This document shows positions 25,741-35,391 of a stretch of 64,000 bases of DNA, in pieces. A model generated the notes under the pieces. It saw only the letters and a program-made list of their open reading frames with translations. It ran no database searches and was not told the DNA's origin. Every line of letters starts with the position of its first letter. Position 1 is the first letter of the stretch. Made by a program: the position numbers and the translations under genes. The DNA is from Chitinophaga sp. YR627. GTDB lineage: Bacteria > Bacteroidota > Bacteroidia > Chitinophagales > Chitinophagaceae. The DNA lies in the NCBI RefSeq assembly GCF_900114995.1, contig NZ_FOUX01000005.1:952912-1016911 (forward strand), written 5' to 3'.

Positions 25741-25788
25741 AAAAAGCGAAGGCCCGTCCTCTTTACAGAGAAAGGGCCTTCGCTTTTT
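25741..25788 (+). terminator. Strong terminator after the thioredoxin-fold gene
   Basis: AAAAAGCGAAGGCCC (25741-25755) pairs fully with GGGCCTTCGCTTTTT (25774-25788), with an 18-nt loop and a T-run at the end. Confidence 0.9.
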
Positions 25789-25805
25789 TATTTGTATCTT
25801 GAAGC

Positions 25806-26099
25806 ATGTACACTAACCCGGAACAACCCACGTCTGACGAAAAAGAACCCGCTTCCTGGTCCACCGTTATCTGGATGCTTGTTATCTCCCTGATCGGCTT
25901 CGGCTTTGCGATCACCCGTTTTATTCAGTTCACACAACTGGAACATCCTTTAAGAGGCCTCCGCCTGACCCGTATAGAGCTTTATATTTACCGTGCTACC
26001 GGACAGTGGGGTGTTGTCATCATTTTCATCATTATGGGCATTTTCGGGCTTTATAATGCCATTAAAGCCTTTAGATCGCTCCGTTCCAGGCAACAGTAA
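25806..26099 (+). CDS. Small two-helix membrane protein of unknown function
   Basis: 97 residues, not recognised. A polar N-terminus (MYTNPEQPTSDEKEPASW) is followed by hydrophobic segments at about 20-40 (VIWMLVISLIGFGFAI) and 69-87 (WGVVIIFIIMGIFGLYNAIK), with a basic C-terminus (RSLRSRQQ), consistent with both ends in the cytoplasm. It starts 18 bp after the previous terminator, so it must have its own promoter, overlapping or within the terminator T-run. Its 3' end overlaps the converging DUF6807 gene by 29 bp. Confidence 0.7.
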   Translation: MYTNPEQPTSDEKEPASWSTVIWMLVISLIGFGFAITRFIQFTQLEHPLRGLRLTRIELYIYRATGQWGVVIIFIIMGIFGLYNAIKAFRSLRSRQQ

Positions 26100-27321
26100 C
26101 TTCCGGCGGTTTTACATAGTCCTGGTAATAGTTCTCTATTTCTTCCTTGCTGAGATCTTTTATGAAGGTCACTACCCGGTAACGCTGGGCGTAATATCTG
26201 CCGTATTGCAGGATCCACTCCTTCATTTTCGTCGGACTGAAATTCATCATGATCTCCCCTCTTTCTGAATTCTCCGGCCATACCCTTAGCGGCTGCGGAG
26301 AGTCAAAATTGCCGGGATGATTCATTATGAGGATACCAGCCTGTCCTTTTTCTGTACGTCCGGTTATCTTGACCCAGCGGGCACGTGTACTGTCCGCGTC
26401 TTTCCTTGTCTTGCCTTCAGAGGTCAGTACAGCACTCGTAGCTGCGGTCCATGCTTCCATTGTACGCAATCCAAAACCACCGCCATAACGGTATTGGAGT
26501 AAAGTAATACCCGCAGGATCCGCACAGTTCAGCGTACTGGCAAAGTCCCATACAAAACGCGAAGTATCTGTTCCGCAGTTAAGGGCTTTTACCACCCATT
26601 CCTCATTGATGGCGGTCACTTCCTTCCCGCCTGTAAAAGCAATGTGATCCTGTAAAACAGTAAAACCACAGGCCACCGGGCCCTGTACTCTGCCAGCCAC
26701 TCCTTTAAAGCGTACCGTACCCTCCTTTTTTTGCAGGTTCCAGAAGTCCGTCTCCTTACCTTTAAAAGAAGTATGTGTCCAGGGATTCCAGATACCTACA
26801 TGGTGCCAGTGTCCCTGGGGATGGATATTGGTGATGACCTGTCCGTCAGGCGCCCAAAGGGGATGAATAAAGCCGCTACGACGGTATACGGTATCTAATC
26901 CGGCCGGAGGCGCTACGATGGCGTAATTGTACTGTAGCAGCTTCCTGCTGCCCTGACGAAGTAAAAAGGCGCCCGCAGTATCCTTTAACTGCATGACATT
27001 ATCCCTGGCAACAGATGGGCCTTTTACCAGTTCGTATACACGGGTACTGCCTGCCGGCGTAATTCCCTCCATGATCCAGTACAGGTTATCGTTCAGTAGC
27101 TGAAAAGGCACAGGGGAACGCTTATTACCACGTATTTCCAATAATTGAAGGGAATCCAGACCAGGCTGGTTGGCATTTTTCAGAGCGGTGTACACAGCGG
27201 TATTGAGCCGCCTGGAAGCACCTGCTTTTACGCTGATACGTGCCATGACCTGTGCATGGGTGGACAGGGTTGCAAGCAATAGCAGGAGCGTCAGTGTACG
27301 CCACTTACATTCGTTTTTCAT
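26071..27321 (-). CDS. DUF6807 (PmoA-like) secreted protein
   Basis: 416 residues. A signal peptide (LTLLLLLATLSTHAQ) directs export. The region from about 130 to 390 has the pattern of the DUF6807/PmoA-like family seen in Bacteroidota polysaccharide and glycoside loci: RRSGFIHPLWAPDGQVITNI, then PQGHWHHVGIWNPWTHTSFK and TDFWNL. The conserved His cluster HPQGHWHH could bind metal or sugar. The family's biochemical role is not established, and the label methane oxygenase sometimes attached to it should not be taken literally. The neighbour 29 bp after it in the same direction is a dipeptide epimerase, and the 3' end overlaps the converging small membrane-protein gene. Confidence 0.8.
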   Translation of the reverse strand: MKNECKWRTLTLLLLLATLSTHAQVMARISVKAGASRRLNTAVYTALKNANQPGLDSLQLLEIRGNKRSPVPFQLLNDNLYWIMEGITPAGSTRVYELVKGPSVARDNVMQLKDTAGAFLLRQGSRKLLQYNYAIVAPPAGLDTVYRRSGFIHPLWAPDGQVITNIHPQGHWHHVGIWNPWTHTSFKGKETDFWNLQKKEGTVRFKGVAGRVQGPVACGFTVLQDHIAFTGGKEVTAINEEWVVKALNCGTDTSRFVWDFASTLNCADPAGITLLQYRYGGGFGLRTMEAWTAATSAVLTSEGKTRKDADSTRARWVKITGRTEKGQAGILIMNHPGNFDSPQPLRVWPENSERGEIMMNFSPTKMKEWILQYGRYYAQRYRVVTFIKDLSKEEIENYYQDYVKPPEVTVAWNGAI

Positions 27322-27350
27322 AACAGTGATTGTTTGAGGGTAATGGGTTT

Positions 27351-28361
27351 TTATCTCAATAAGGCGCCGGTACCGGGCCTGTCAGCATATATAATACGGC
27401 CGTCTACGATCTTTACACCATCCGCAGTGTCTTCTGCCAGCAAAAGCGGACCATCCATATCAACATAATCCAGATACGGCAACAGGTGCGCTACCGCAGA
27501 AGTACCCACCGTACTTTCATTCATACTACCGGTCATGACCTGCATACCCAGTTGTTTGGCTTCCGCGATCATACGACGGGCAGGCGTAATACCACCACAT
27601 TTGGTGAGTTTGATATTAATGCCGTGAAACAGTCCTTTACACAAGGCGACATCTGCTTCCGTGATACAGCTCTCATCCGCAATAAGCGGTAAGGCTGATT
27701 GTTCATACACCCGTTTCATTCCATCGATATCCGCTGCCGGCATGGGTTGTTCGATAAACTCGACACCCAGTGACTTAAACGCGGCTGCATTTCGCAGGGT
27801 TTCTTCCACTCCCCAGGCACAATTGGCGTCTACACGAAAGATAGCATTAGTATGCTTCCTCAGTTCTTCAATAATAGCAATATCCTCTTTTGTACCCAGT
27901 TTGATCTTATAAATGGGCCAGGGAAACTCTTTCAGTTTGCTGACCATATTCTCCACCGTATCTATACCGATGGTATAATCCGTCATAGGGTTATGAGAGA
28001 TATCCAGGTCCCACACTTCATACAACTTCTTACCCTGCTTTTTGGCATAAAGATCATGCGCTGCCAGATCGATCGCGCAAAGGGCGAACAGATTGTCTTT
28101 AAATAAAGGGAACAGCGTATTCCACAGTTCCTCCGGTGTATCAAGGGTATATCCTTCTATCAGATCTCTGTGTGCATTGATATCTTCCATCAGACGCGGC
28201 ACCGTCATATTATAGTATGAGTTGTCGGCTGTTTCCCCCAGTCCGCTAAGACCATCCTGCTCCAGTCTGACCACCAGTAATGGCTGTACATCTTTGGATT
28301 TACGCGAAATAGTGAATGTATGTTTAAACTTTAGTTCAAATGGGTATAGTGTCAATTGCAT
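27351..28361 (-). CDS. Dipeptide epimerase (L-Ala-D/L-Glu epimerase type), enolase superfamily
   Basis: 336 residues of the muconate-lactonising subgroup. Catalytic lysines K152 and K154 are in YKIKLG. Metal ligands are D178 (RVDAN), E204 (FIEQPM) and D229 (IADESC). The second-face lysine is in IKLTKCGG (K251/K254), and DMDGP near 308 marks the dipeptide-binding site of epimerases of this group. The enzyme inverts the second residue of dipeptides such as L-Ala-D-Glu and so serves murein peptide recycling; specificity for other dipeptides occurs in Bacteroidota. It precedes the DUF6807 gene by 29 bp on the same strand and probably shares its transcript. No peptidoglycan recycling gene is adjacent. 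Confidence 0.87.
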   Translation of the reverse strand: MQLTLYPFELKFKHTFTISRKSKDVQPLLVVRLEQDGLSGLGETADNSYYNMTVPRLMEDINAHRDLIEGYTLDTPEELWNTLFPLFKDNLFALCAIDLAAHDLYAKKQGKKLYEVWDLDISHNPMTDYTIGIDTVENMVSKLKEFPWPIYKIKLGTKEDIAIIEELRKHTNAIFRVDANCAWGVEETLRNAAAFKSLGVEFIEQPMPAADIDGMKRVYEQSALPLIADESCITEADVALCKGLFHGINIKLTKCGGITPARRMIAEAKQLGMQVMTGSMNESTVGTSAVAHLLPYLDYVDMDGPLLLAEDTADGVKIVDGRIIYADRPGTGALLR

Positions 28362-28468
28362 ACCACAAAATAAAAATAAAGCGTCATAAAAAAAGGGGCT
28401 AAAACTTCCCGGACGTTTATTATCATTGTATCAGCTTACGTTTTTCAGGTGTTATATAAAATCGTCAT

Positions 28469-29074
28469 TTGCCGATCAACCAACCATACGACGAGAGAGA
28501 GCTGCTTCTACGTCTGGAAGCTGACGACAAATCAGCATTCGACACGATCTATTATCGTTACGAGCAAAAGCTAAAACTATATCTGTCCCCTTTTACGGGA
28601 GGGGATAGTAACCTCGTTGACACCGTACTCCAGGACGTGTTTGTAAAGCTGTGGCTGAAAAGGAAAGAGCTCGGCGGAGTAGCAGTATTGGAATATTACC
28701 TGCAACGCATGGCCAAAAACAGGCTGCTGGATCACCTGAAGCTCCGCGATATCAGGGAAAAACACGCCAGGACCTATGCCGATCTCCAGACCGATGCGGG
28801 AGATCATATCAGCGAACAGCTTCAACTAAAGGAATATCTGAACATCGCCAGAGAGGGCATTGCCCGGCTTCCCTTACGCCGTCGTATCATCTTCTCTATG
28901 AATGTATTGGAAGGATGGTCCATCGATGAGATTGCCACTCAGCTACAGGTATCAAAAGATGTGGTTAAAAAACAGCTGCAGCTGGCCAAAACATTCGTCA
29001 GAGATTATATATCAAAAAACGGGGATCTTCCCGGTGCTATCTGTCTTGCTATACTGTTGCTGCCAGCTTTTTAA
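28469..29074 (+). CDS. ECF sigma-70 factor of the first SusCD locus
   Basis: 201 residues. Region 2 (RELLLRLEADDKSAFDTIYY, then VDTVLQDVFVKLWLKRKEL) and region 4 (LPLRRRIIFSMNVLEGWSID, then EIATQLQVSKDVVKKQL) are complete. The only start upstream of region 2 is a TTG at 28469; a stop lies 10 bp before it and no ATG occurs until far inside the gene, so a TTG start is likely. It heads a block of sigma, FecR, SusC, SusD and TlpA-like genes on the + strand. In this arrangement the substrate-loaded receptor signals through FecR to free this factor, which then activates the receptor genes. The C-terminus ends in hydrophobic LPGAICLAILLLPAF, a feature also seen in other family members. Confidence 0.9.
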   Translation: MPINQPYDERELLLRLEADDKSAFDTIYYRYEQKLKLYLSPFTGGDSNLVDTVLQDVFVKLWLKRKELGGVAVLEYYLQRMAKNRLLDHLKLRDIREKHARTYADLQTDAGDHISEQLQLKEYLNIAREGIARLPLRRRIIFSMNVLEGWSIDEIATQLQVSKDVVKKQLQLAKTFVRDYISKNGDLPGAICLAILLLPAF

Positions 29075-29130
29075 TTTTTTTTCGTCCCCCCATCCCTTTT
29101 ACTTTTCGACATTCGTCTTATATAGTGTAT

Positions 29131-30324
29131 ATGATCAACAAATCGGAGATATTAGCCAGATTTGCCCGTAATGAGGTAAGCGCAGAAGAGCGCGCAGCCT
29201 TCTATGCATGGTTGCAGACACTTCCACCTGCGGAAGTAGAAGCGCTGATGGATGAATATGGAGAAATGCTTGTCCATATAGATCCGGCGACTGCACCTGC
29301 GGATGAAGCCCTTTTAGCTGCTATCCACCGGGAAATATCAACACAGGAAGTGGATCAGCCAACACCGCTGATACGACGTATATACCGGAGCAGATGGAGC
29401 CAGGTGGCAGCCGTAGCTCTATTGTTAGGAGCTGGCATCTATTTCTGGAAAGCACGCCAGCCGCAACCGGCAGAGGCCCGGTTGGCAGTGCAAACAACAG
29501 ATATCGCCCCGGGTAAAGAAGGTGCCTTACTCACACTGGCCGATGGTTCAGTCATTACACTGGATAGTGCGCACATCGGACAGATCACCCAACAGGGTGG
29601 CGCTACCGCCAGTATATCAGGTAATAGTCTGGTATACGACAAAAACGGACGGGAGAACGTTTATAATACCATGAGCACGCCGAACGGCAGACAGTTTCAG
29701 CTGGTACTGCCGGACGGAACAAAAGTCTGGCTGAATGCAGCCAGTTCTATCCGCTATCCCACCCTGTTTTCAGGGAAGGAACGTCTCGTAATGGTAACAG
29801 GAGAAGCCTACTTTGAAGTAGCCGCCAATGCAGATATGCCTTTTCGGGTAAAGGTTAGTGATAAAGCCGAAATAGAAGTGCTTGGTACAAATTTCAATGT
29901 GAATGCTTACAATAATGAAGAGACGATCAGTACGACCTTATTAACAGGCTCCGTACGTGTAGTATCAGACAGGAATAAGGGGGTAATTATCAAACCCGGC
30001 CAGCAGGCACAGATCGCCAATGCAGCTGCCAGACAGGGCAATCAGCACAATACAGGAATAGAAGTAGTTAATACAGATGTGGAAAAAGCAGTCGCCTGGA
30101 AAGATGGTTTATTCAATTTCGACAATGTGCCATTACAGGAAGCTATGCGTCAGTTAGAACGCTGGTATGACATCCGCATCGTATATGAAAAAGACGTACC
30201 GGATATTAAGCTCGCAGGAAAAATGACTAAACAGGTAACGCTCAGTGGATTACTGATCGTGCTGGAAGAACTGGGCGTACATTGCAAACTGGAAGCTAAT
30301 ACGCTGACGATAACAGCAAAATGA
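29131..30324 (+). CDS. FecR-family anti-sigma factor
   Basis: 397 residues from the ATG at 29131 (a GTG lies two codons earlier). The N-terminal ~75 residues form the cytoplasmic sigma-binding part, a single membrane helix follows near 88-105 (WSQVAAVALLLGAGIYFW), and the periplasmic FecR domain includes DGTKVWLNAASSIRYPTLFS, ERLVMVTGEAYFEVAANADM, then VLGTNFNVNAYNNEE. The C-terminal DUF4974 segment (PLQEAMRQLERWYDIRIVYE) resembles an STN-like fold and probably meets the STN domain of the SusC partner. It lies 56 bp after the sigma gene and 225 bp before the receptor gene. Confidence 0.92.
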   Translation: MINKSEILARFARNEVSAEERAAFYAWLQTLPPAEVEALMDEYGEMLVHIDPATAPADEALLAAIHREISTQEVDQPTPLIRRIYRSRWSQVAAVALLLGAGIYFWKARQPQPAEARLAVQTTDIAPGKEGALLTLADGSVITLDSAHIGQITQQGGATASISGNSLVYDKNGRENVYNTMSTPNGRQFQLVLPDGTKVWLNAASSIRYPTLFSGKERLVMVTGEAYFEVAANADMPFRVKVSDKAEIEVLGTNFNVNAYNNEETISTTLLTGSVRVVSDRNKGVIIKPGQQAQIANAAARQGNQHNTGIEVVNTDVEKAVAWKDGLFNFDNVPLQEAMRQLERWYDIRIVYEKDVPDIKLAGKMTKQVTLSGLLIVLEELGVHCKLEANTLTITAK

Positions 30325-30456
30325 TATGCACCAATTGTCGTAAACAGGCCATCCCTGCAGTGAACAGCGACATAACGGACAATGCCAGAATCAGGATCAA
30401 AGCAGGTAGTATACTGACCGCTTTTATATAAACAAGGATCAACCTTTAATAGAAAA

Positions 30457-30482
30457 ACCGTCACGGGGGCAACCGCGACGGT
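30457..30482 (+). promoter_or_regulatory. Hairpin in the FecR-SusC gap
   Basis: ACCGTCACGG (30457-30466) pairs with CCGCGACGGT (30473-30482) with one mismatch and a GGGCAA loop. No T-run follows. It could stabilise the receptor mRNA or mark the start of a separate transcript driven by the locus sigma factor; no clear -7 element was seen. Confidence 0.4.
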
Positions 30483-30549
30483 CAGGTATTCAGTTGATTC
30501 AAAAAACGGTTCACTAACCACTTTTTTAACAACCAAATCGTTGCAATTT

Positions 30550-33500
30550 ATGCAAAAAAAATGTGTGTTCCGCATACCGCGGAGCTATTGCCCGTCTGCG
30601 CGTCCGGGGGGATGGCGGGGTATTAACATCAACCAAATCAGGAGGGTCATGAGATTAACCGGCATGCTGCTTTTTGTAGCTTTTATCACTGCTTATGGGA
30701 ACGGGGTTGCACAGCGTGTTACTATTTCCGGCAAAGCCTTCACATTAAAACAGGTATTTACCGTCATCGAAAAACAAACAGGGTATGTGGTCCTCACCAA
30801 CAATGAATTGTCTGCACAAAGCAAGACCTTTTCCGTGTCTGCTACTGACATGCCCCTGAAAACATTTCTTGACAAGCTATCCAGCGATCAGTCACTGAAA
30901 TACATTATCCAGGATAAGACCATCGTGCTATCCCGCAACACCTCTCCTTCGCCAAACACACCCACAATCATGATCTTAGCGCCGGAGAAACCTTCGCTTT
31001 CCGGTCAGTTACTGGATGAGAAAACCAGGGAACCGGTCATCGGTGTAACGATCCGCATGAAACATTCCGGGCAGGGTACTACATCAGATGCATCAGGACG
31101 TTTCTTTCTGCGCGATCTCACAGAGGAAGCCGTACTAAGTATCTCTTCAGTCGGTTATGCGCCGCTGGAAGTTCCTTATAAAAAAGTGGCCGCTTTACCG
31201 GCGGGAGATACTTATGCAGCGAATGGCATCAGGATCTTCAAACTGAATACAGGCGGTATCATCATCTATCTTGCCAGAAGTACCAGCAACCTGGATGAAA
31301 GTGTGGTAGTCGCATATGGCACCACTACACAGCGTTTCAATACCGGCAGTGTGGTAAGTGTGAAGGCAGAAGAAATAGAAAAACAACCTGTCAGCAATGT
31401 ACTGGCAGCATTGGAAGGGCATGTAGCGGGACTGTTTATTTCTCAGTCCAATGGCGCACCTGGCAGTCAGATGAAAATATCTATCCGTGAGCAACAATCT
31501 ATCACCAGTGGTAAACTCCCCTTATTTATCATCGATGGTGTCCCTTTTGTAGAAACGCCGATCAACCTGGTGGGTGGTTCTACTTCTCAGGCAAACGGTG
31601 CTACAGGATATGTCGATCCGATGAACTCCATCAATCCGGCTGACATCGAAAGCATCTCTGTACTGAAAGATGGCGACGCAACCGCTATCTATGGTTCAAG
31701 AGGAGCCAATGGTGTCGTGCTGATCACTACCAAAAAGGGGAAAGCAGGCGATACAAGATTTGATGTGAATGCGTATACCGGCGCGGGCAGGGTAACTAAA
31801 CTGATGCCAATGATGCATCTGCAGGATTACCTGGCTATGCGGCGTGCAGCATTTGTTAACGATAATGTACAACCTGGTCCATCCAATGCTCCGGACCTTA
31901 CAGTTTGGGATACGAATCAGGAAACAGATTTTCTGAAAAAATATTTAGGGAATACAGCACATCAGACAGAGGTCACCGGCGCACTTTCGGGTGGTAGCCC
32001 TTATCTGCGATATCGTTTTTCAAATACCTGGCGGCATGAGTCGACCGTATTTCCGGGCGACTGGGGCTACAACCGTTATGCATCGCATCTCAGTGTAGAT
32101 AACACCTCGCGTAATGGTAAGTTTTCTGTAACCGCAACCGCATTGTACACCAAGGAATCCAACAATCAGGCAGCTACAGATCTTACATCCACAGTTGTAA
32201 AACTGTCGCCTAACTATCCGCTGTATAACAACGATGGTACATTAAACTGGGCTGGTGGTTTTACCAATCCGGAGTCCTATCTGATACAATCCTCTAAATT
32301 CAAATCGGATAACTTACTGGCGAATGCAGCCTTACGTTACACGATCATTCCGGGATTAAATGCAAAGGTCAGCGTAGGTTATAATAAGATCTCACAATCC
32401 ACCGAAAACTATCAGCCTAAAGCGTCCCTCAACCCTAACAGTGGTTCAGGACAGTCAATGGCCTCCTATTCATCCAACTACATAGAAAGTTATATCGTTG
32501 AACCGCAACTGGACTATACAAGAGCGCTGGGACGTGGCCGGTTGAATGTACTGCTGGGTGGCACCTGGCAACAATCCAACTATGCACAGCCTTACTATAT
32601 CACCGCAAGCGGTTTCTCCAATGACAAACTAATGAGCTCCTGGGTGGCTGCATCTACGATCCTCTTCAAAAGCAGCAGCTTTACAGAATACAAATATGTA
32701 TCCGCATTTGGCCGTCTGAACTATGTACTGAGCGACCGTTATCTGTTCAACTTCACCGGTCGCAGGGACGGTTCTTCCAGATTCGGTCCGGGACGTCAGT
32801 TCGGTAACTTTGGCTCCGTTGGTGCAGGCTGGATATTCAGCAGCGAGCCCTGGATGAAAACATCCCTACCTTGGTTAAGCTATGGTAAGATCAGGGGTAG
32901 CTATGGTACCATTGGTAATGACCAGATCCAGGACTATGGTTATCTGTCCACCTATGGCAACACGTTTTATTCCTATAATGGCTCCGGTATCTATCCGGTA
33001 CGAAGTGCTAATCCGGATTATGGATGGGAATCCAGCAGAAAAGTGGATATCGCACTGGAAACAGGTCTGCTGAAAGATCATATCCTGTTTACAGCTTCCT
33101 GGTTCTCCAGCCGTACCGGCAATCAGCTGGTGAATATCCCACTGTCTTCTCAATCTGGTTTCTCTTCTTATACCGGTAATATGCCTGCGCTGTTGCAAAG
33201 TTCAGGATGGGAATTCGAACTGAAGACGACCAATATCAATCTGCAGCAATTCTCCTGGAACAGCTCCTTTAACATCACCTTTCCGCGCAATAAGCTGCTC
33301 TCATTTCCCGGACTGTCCAGTACCGCGTACGCTTACGTCTTTATTGTCGGAGAACCTATTGGCAATGATAATGGCTTTCATTACACAGGACTGCAGGATG
33401 GCATAGCGACCGTGGAAGACCTGAATAAGGATGGTAAGTTCACACAAGGTCTGCATCAGACCATGAATGGAGACTACAATATCATTGCACGCGCCAGCCC

Positions 33501-33954
33501 TGACTTTTATGGAGGATTCAGTAATACATTCCGGTATGGAAAGTTCCAGCTGGATGTTTTTATGCAGTTCGCCAAACAGACTAAACCTGACTTCCGTAGT
33601 GCAACCAGAGGATTCCCTGGCGCACTGGCTAACCAGGACGCAGATATTATTAAGGACGGATTCAAACCAACTGTAACAGTGGGTGGTCCGGCAGCAAATG
33701 CATATCAGAATTATTATCTCTATTCTGATGGGGTATATTCAAATGCCGCTTTTATACGACTGAAAAATGTCAATCTCAGCTACGAGTTACCAGCATCATG
33801 GGCAGCAGCTGCCAGGCTGAAATCAGCAGGCGCTTTTATCAGGGCGCAGAATCTCTTTACCATCACCAGTTATTTCGGCTTTGATCCTGAGACAGGAGGT
33901 TCCGTATTGCCTCCGCTGAAACAGATAGCAGCCGGTATTCATTGCTCACTTTAA
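30550..33954 (+). CDS. SusC/RagA-type TonB-dependent receptor with STN domain
   Basis: 1134 residues from the ATG at 30550. An unusual basic, G/C-rich leader of about 33 residues precedes the hydrophobic signal segment MRLTGMLLFVAFITAYGNG. Then come an STN domain (VTISGKAFTLKQVFTVIEKQ), a CarboxypepD_reg domain (SGQLLDEKTREPVIGVTIRM), the plug (VSNVLAALEGHVAGLFISQ, then SISVLKDGDATAIYGSRGAN) and a large barrel. The STN domain marks it as a signalling receptor that works with FecR and sigma. An ATG at 30649 with AGGAGGG just before it is an alternative start at the signal peptide. It pairs with the SusD gene 10 bp downstream. The substrate, probably a glycan or peptide, is not evident. Confidence 0.92.
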   Translation: MQKKCVFRIPRSYCPSARPGGWRGININQIRRVMRLTGMLLFVAFITAYGNGVAQRVTISGKAFTLKQVFTVIEKQTGYVVLTNNELSAQSKTFSVSATDMPLKTFLDKLSSDQSLKYIIQDKTIVLSRNTSPSPNTPTIMILAPEKPSLSGQLLDEKTREPVIGVTIRMKHSGQGTTSDASGRFFLRDLTEEAVLSISSVGYAPLEVPYKKVAALPAGDTYAANGIRIFKLNTGGIIIYLARSTSNLDESVVVAYGTTTQRFNTGSVVSVKAEEIEKQPVSNVLAALEGHVAGLFISQSNGAPGSQMKISIREQQSITSGKLPLFIIDGVPFVETPINLVGGSTSQANGATGYVDPMNSINPADIESISVLKDGDATAIYGSRGANGVVLITTKKGKAGDTRFDVNAYTGAGRVTKLMPMMHLQDYLAMRRAAFVNDNVQPGPSNAPDLTVWDTNQETDFLKKYLGNTAHQTEVTGALSGGSPYLRYRFSNTWRHESTVFPGDWGYNRYASHLSVDNTSRNGKFSVTATALYTKESNNQAATDLTSTVVKLSPNYPLYNNDGTLNWAGGFTNPESYLIQSSKFKSDNLLANAALRYTIIPGLNAKVSVGYNKISQSTENYQPKASLNPNSGSGQSMASYSSNYIESYIVEPQLDYTRALGRGRLNVLLGGTWQQSNYAQPYYITASGFSNDKLMSSWVAASTILFKSSSFTEYKYVSAFGRLNYVLSDRYLFNFTGRRDGSSRFGPGRQFGNFGSVGAGWIFSSEPWMKTSLPWLSYGKIRGSYGTIGNDQIQDYGYLSTYGNTFYSYNGSGIYPVRSANPDYGWESSRKVDIALETGLLKDHILFTASWFSSRTGNQLVNIPLSSQSGFSSYTGNMPALLQSSGWEFELKTTNINLQQFSWNSSFNITFPRNKLLSFPGLSSTAYAYVFIVGEPIGNDNGFHYTGLQDGIATVEDLNKDGKFTQGLHQTMNGDYNIIARASPDFYGGFSNTFRYGKFQLDVFMQFAKQTKPDFRSATRGFPGALANQDADIIKDGFKPTVTVGGPAANAYQNYYLYSDGVYSNAAFIRLKNVNLSYELPASWAAAARLKSAGAFIRAQNLFTITSYFGFDPETGGSVLPPLKQIAAGIHCSL

Positions 33955-33964
33955 ACATCCGGGA

Positions 33965-35365
33965 ATGAAAAAACAGCTTTCTATATATACTTACATTTTA
34001 CTCCTCACCGGAACTGTCATGACCAGTTGTAAAAAACTGATCGAGATAGACGCACCCGCCGATCAGCTGGTGACCAGCAGTGTATTTCTGGATACACTAA
34101 CAGCAGATGCAGCGATGACAGGCATGTATTCCAGAGCAGCCAATCCTAATCCGGGTACAGATATGGGGACAGCGACCAGTATGTTCAATAGCATGTCTGC
34201 CGATGAAACCTACTGCTACATTTATAACTTCTATGATGATTTTACCAATAATGCCCTGACACCACAGATCTATTATGTGGATGCATTATGGGGTACTTTG
34301 TACAATAACATCTTCACGGCTAATTCGGTCATCGCAGGACTCAGTGGTTCTCCACTTCCGGAGGGATATAAAACACGTTGTACTGCTGAAGCAAAGTTCA
34401 TGCGTGCATTGAGTTATTTCTATCTGGTAAATGAGTTTGGCGCAGCCCCATTGGTCATGTCTACAGATGTACACAATACTACCCGGCAGCCACGCGACAG
34501 CGCCAATGTTGTATACGATCAGATAGAAAAGGACCTTACTGAAGCAAACCAGGCGCTTCCTGCTACACTGGACCTATATGGCGGTAAAAGGATACGCGCC
34601 ACTACCTGGGCGGCTACTGCCCTGCTGGCGAGAGTATATCTCTACAGAGGCAAATGGCAGCAGGCGGAAAACATGGCCACTACCGTCATCAATAACCCCG
34701 GCTTGTTCCATATGAAAGAAGACCTGAGTCAGGTCTTTCTGGCGAATAATGAAGAAGGTATCCTGCAATTTGTAAATGGGATCACCAGCTCCTGGCTGGC
34801 CAACAACTTTGTGCCATTTCCCGCCAGTCCGACGCCAAAATTCGTACTGAAAGATGGATTGTATAATTCCTTCGAAACCGGCGATAAACGTAAAAACAAC
34901 TGGATCGGCATCAAAACATATGGCGGTGTTGATTACCCGTATCCTGCTAAATACCGGTATATGTCAGGTGTTGGTGCAGTAGAATACATGCAGGTATTGC
35001 GTTTATCAGAACAATACCTGATCCGTGCGGAAGCCAGGATGCAACAACAGAAATTTAGCGACGCAGCAGCAGATATCAACATTGTGCGTGCAAGAGCAGG
35101 CCTCTCACAAACAACAGCAACAGACGCGTCTTCATTGGCAACTGCCATTGAAAAGGAACGCAGAACAGAATTTTTCTGCGAATGGGGACAACGCTGGCTT
35201 GACCTGAAACGCTGGCCGGGTGTAGCGAATCCTGCGATTAAACGTGCAGACGAAGTGTTGTCAGCACTAAAAGGCGATCAGTGGCAGGCAACCGATGCGT
35301 TTTACCCTATTCCACAATCACAGATCAATGCCAATTTAAACCTTCATCAAAACCCTGGATACTGA
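33965..35365 (+). CDS. SusD/RagB-type nutrient-binding lipoprotein
   Basis: 466 residues. The signal peptide ends in a lipobox (TGTVMTSC), so the protein is lipidated and probably surface-exposed over the SusC barrel. The N-terminal SusD-like part contains ALWGTLYNNIFTANSVIAGL and AKFMRALSYFYLVNEFGAAP, the TPR-like helices that contact SusC. The C-terminal RagB part has YLIRAEARMQQQKFSDAAAD and ERRTEFFCEWGQRWLDLKRW, ending with a DAFYPIPQSQINANLNLHQN terminus typical of the family. It starts 10 bp after the receptor stop. The downstream TlpA-like gene starts 26 bp after its stop. Confidence 0.93.
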   Translation: MKKQLSIYTYILLLTGTVMTSCKKLIEIDAPADQLVTSSVFLDTLTADAAMTGMYSRAANPNPGTDMGTATSMFNSMSADETYCYIYNFYDDFTNNALTPQIYYVDALWGTLYNNIFTANSVIAGLSGSPLPEGYKTRCTAEAKFMRALSYFYLVNEFGAAPLVMSTDVHNTTRQPRDSANVVYDQIEKDLTEANQALPATLDLYGGKRIRATTWAATALLARVYLYRGKWQQAENMATTVINNPGLFHMKEDLSQVFLANNEEGILQFVNGITSSWLANNFVPFPASPTPKFVLKDGLYNSFETGDKRKNNWIGIKTYGGVDYPYPAKYRYMSGVGAVEYMQVLRLSEQYLIRAEARMQQQKFSDAAADINIVRARAGLSQTTATDASSLATAIEKERRTEFFCEWGQRWLDLKRWPGVANPAIKRADEVLSALKGDQWQATDAFYPIPQSQINANLNLHQNPGY

Positions 35366-35391
35366 TCATTAAAAAAATTCAATTGTTTACC

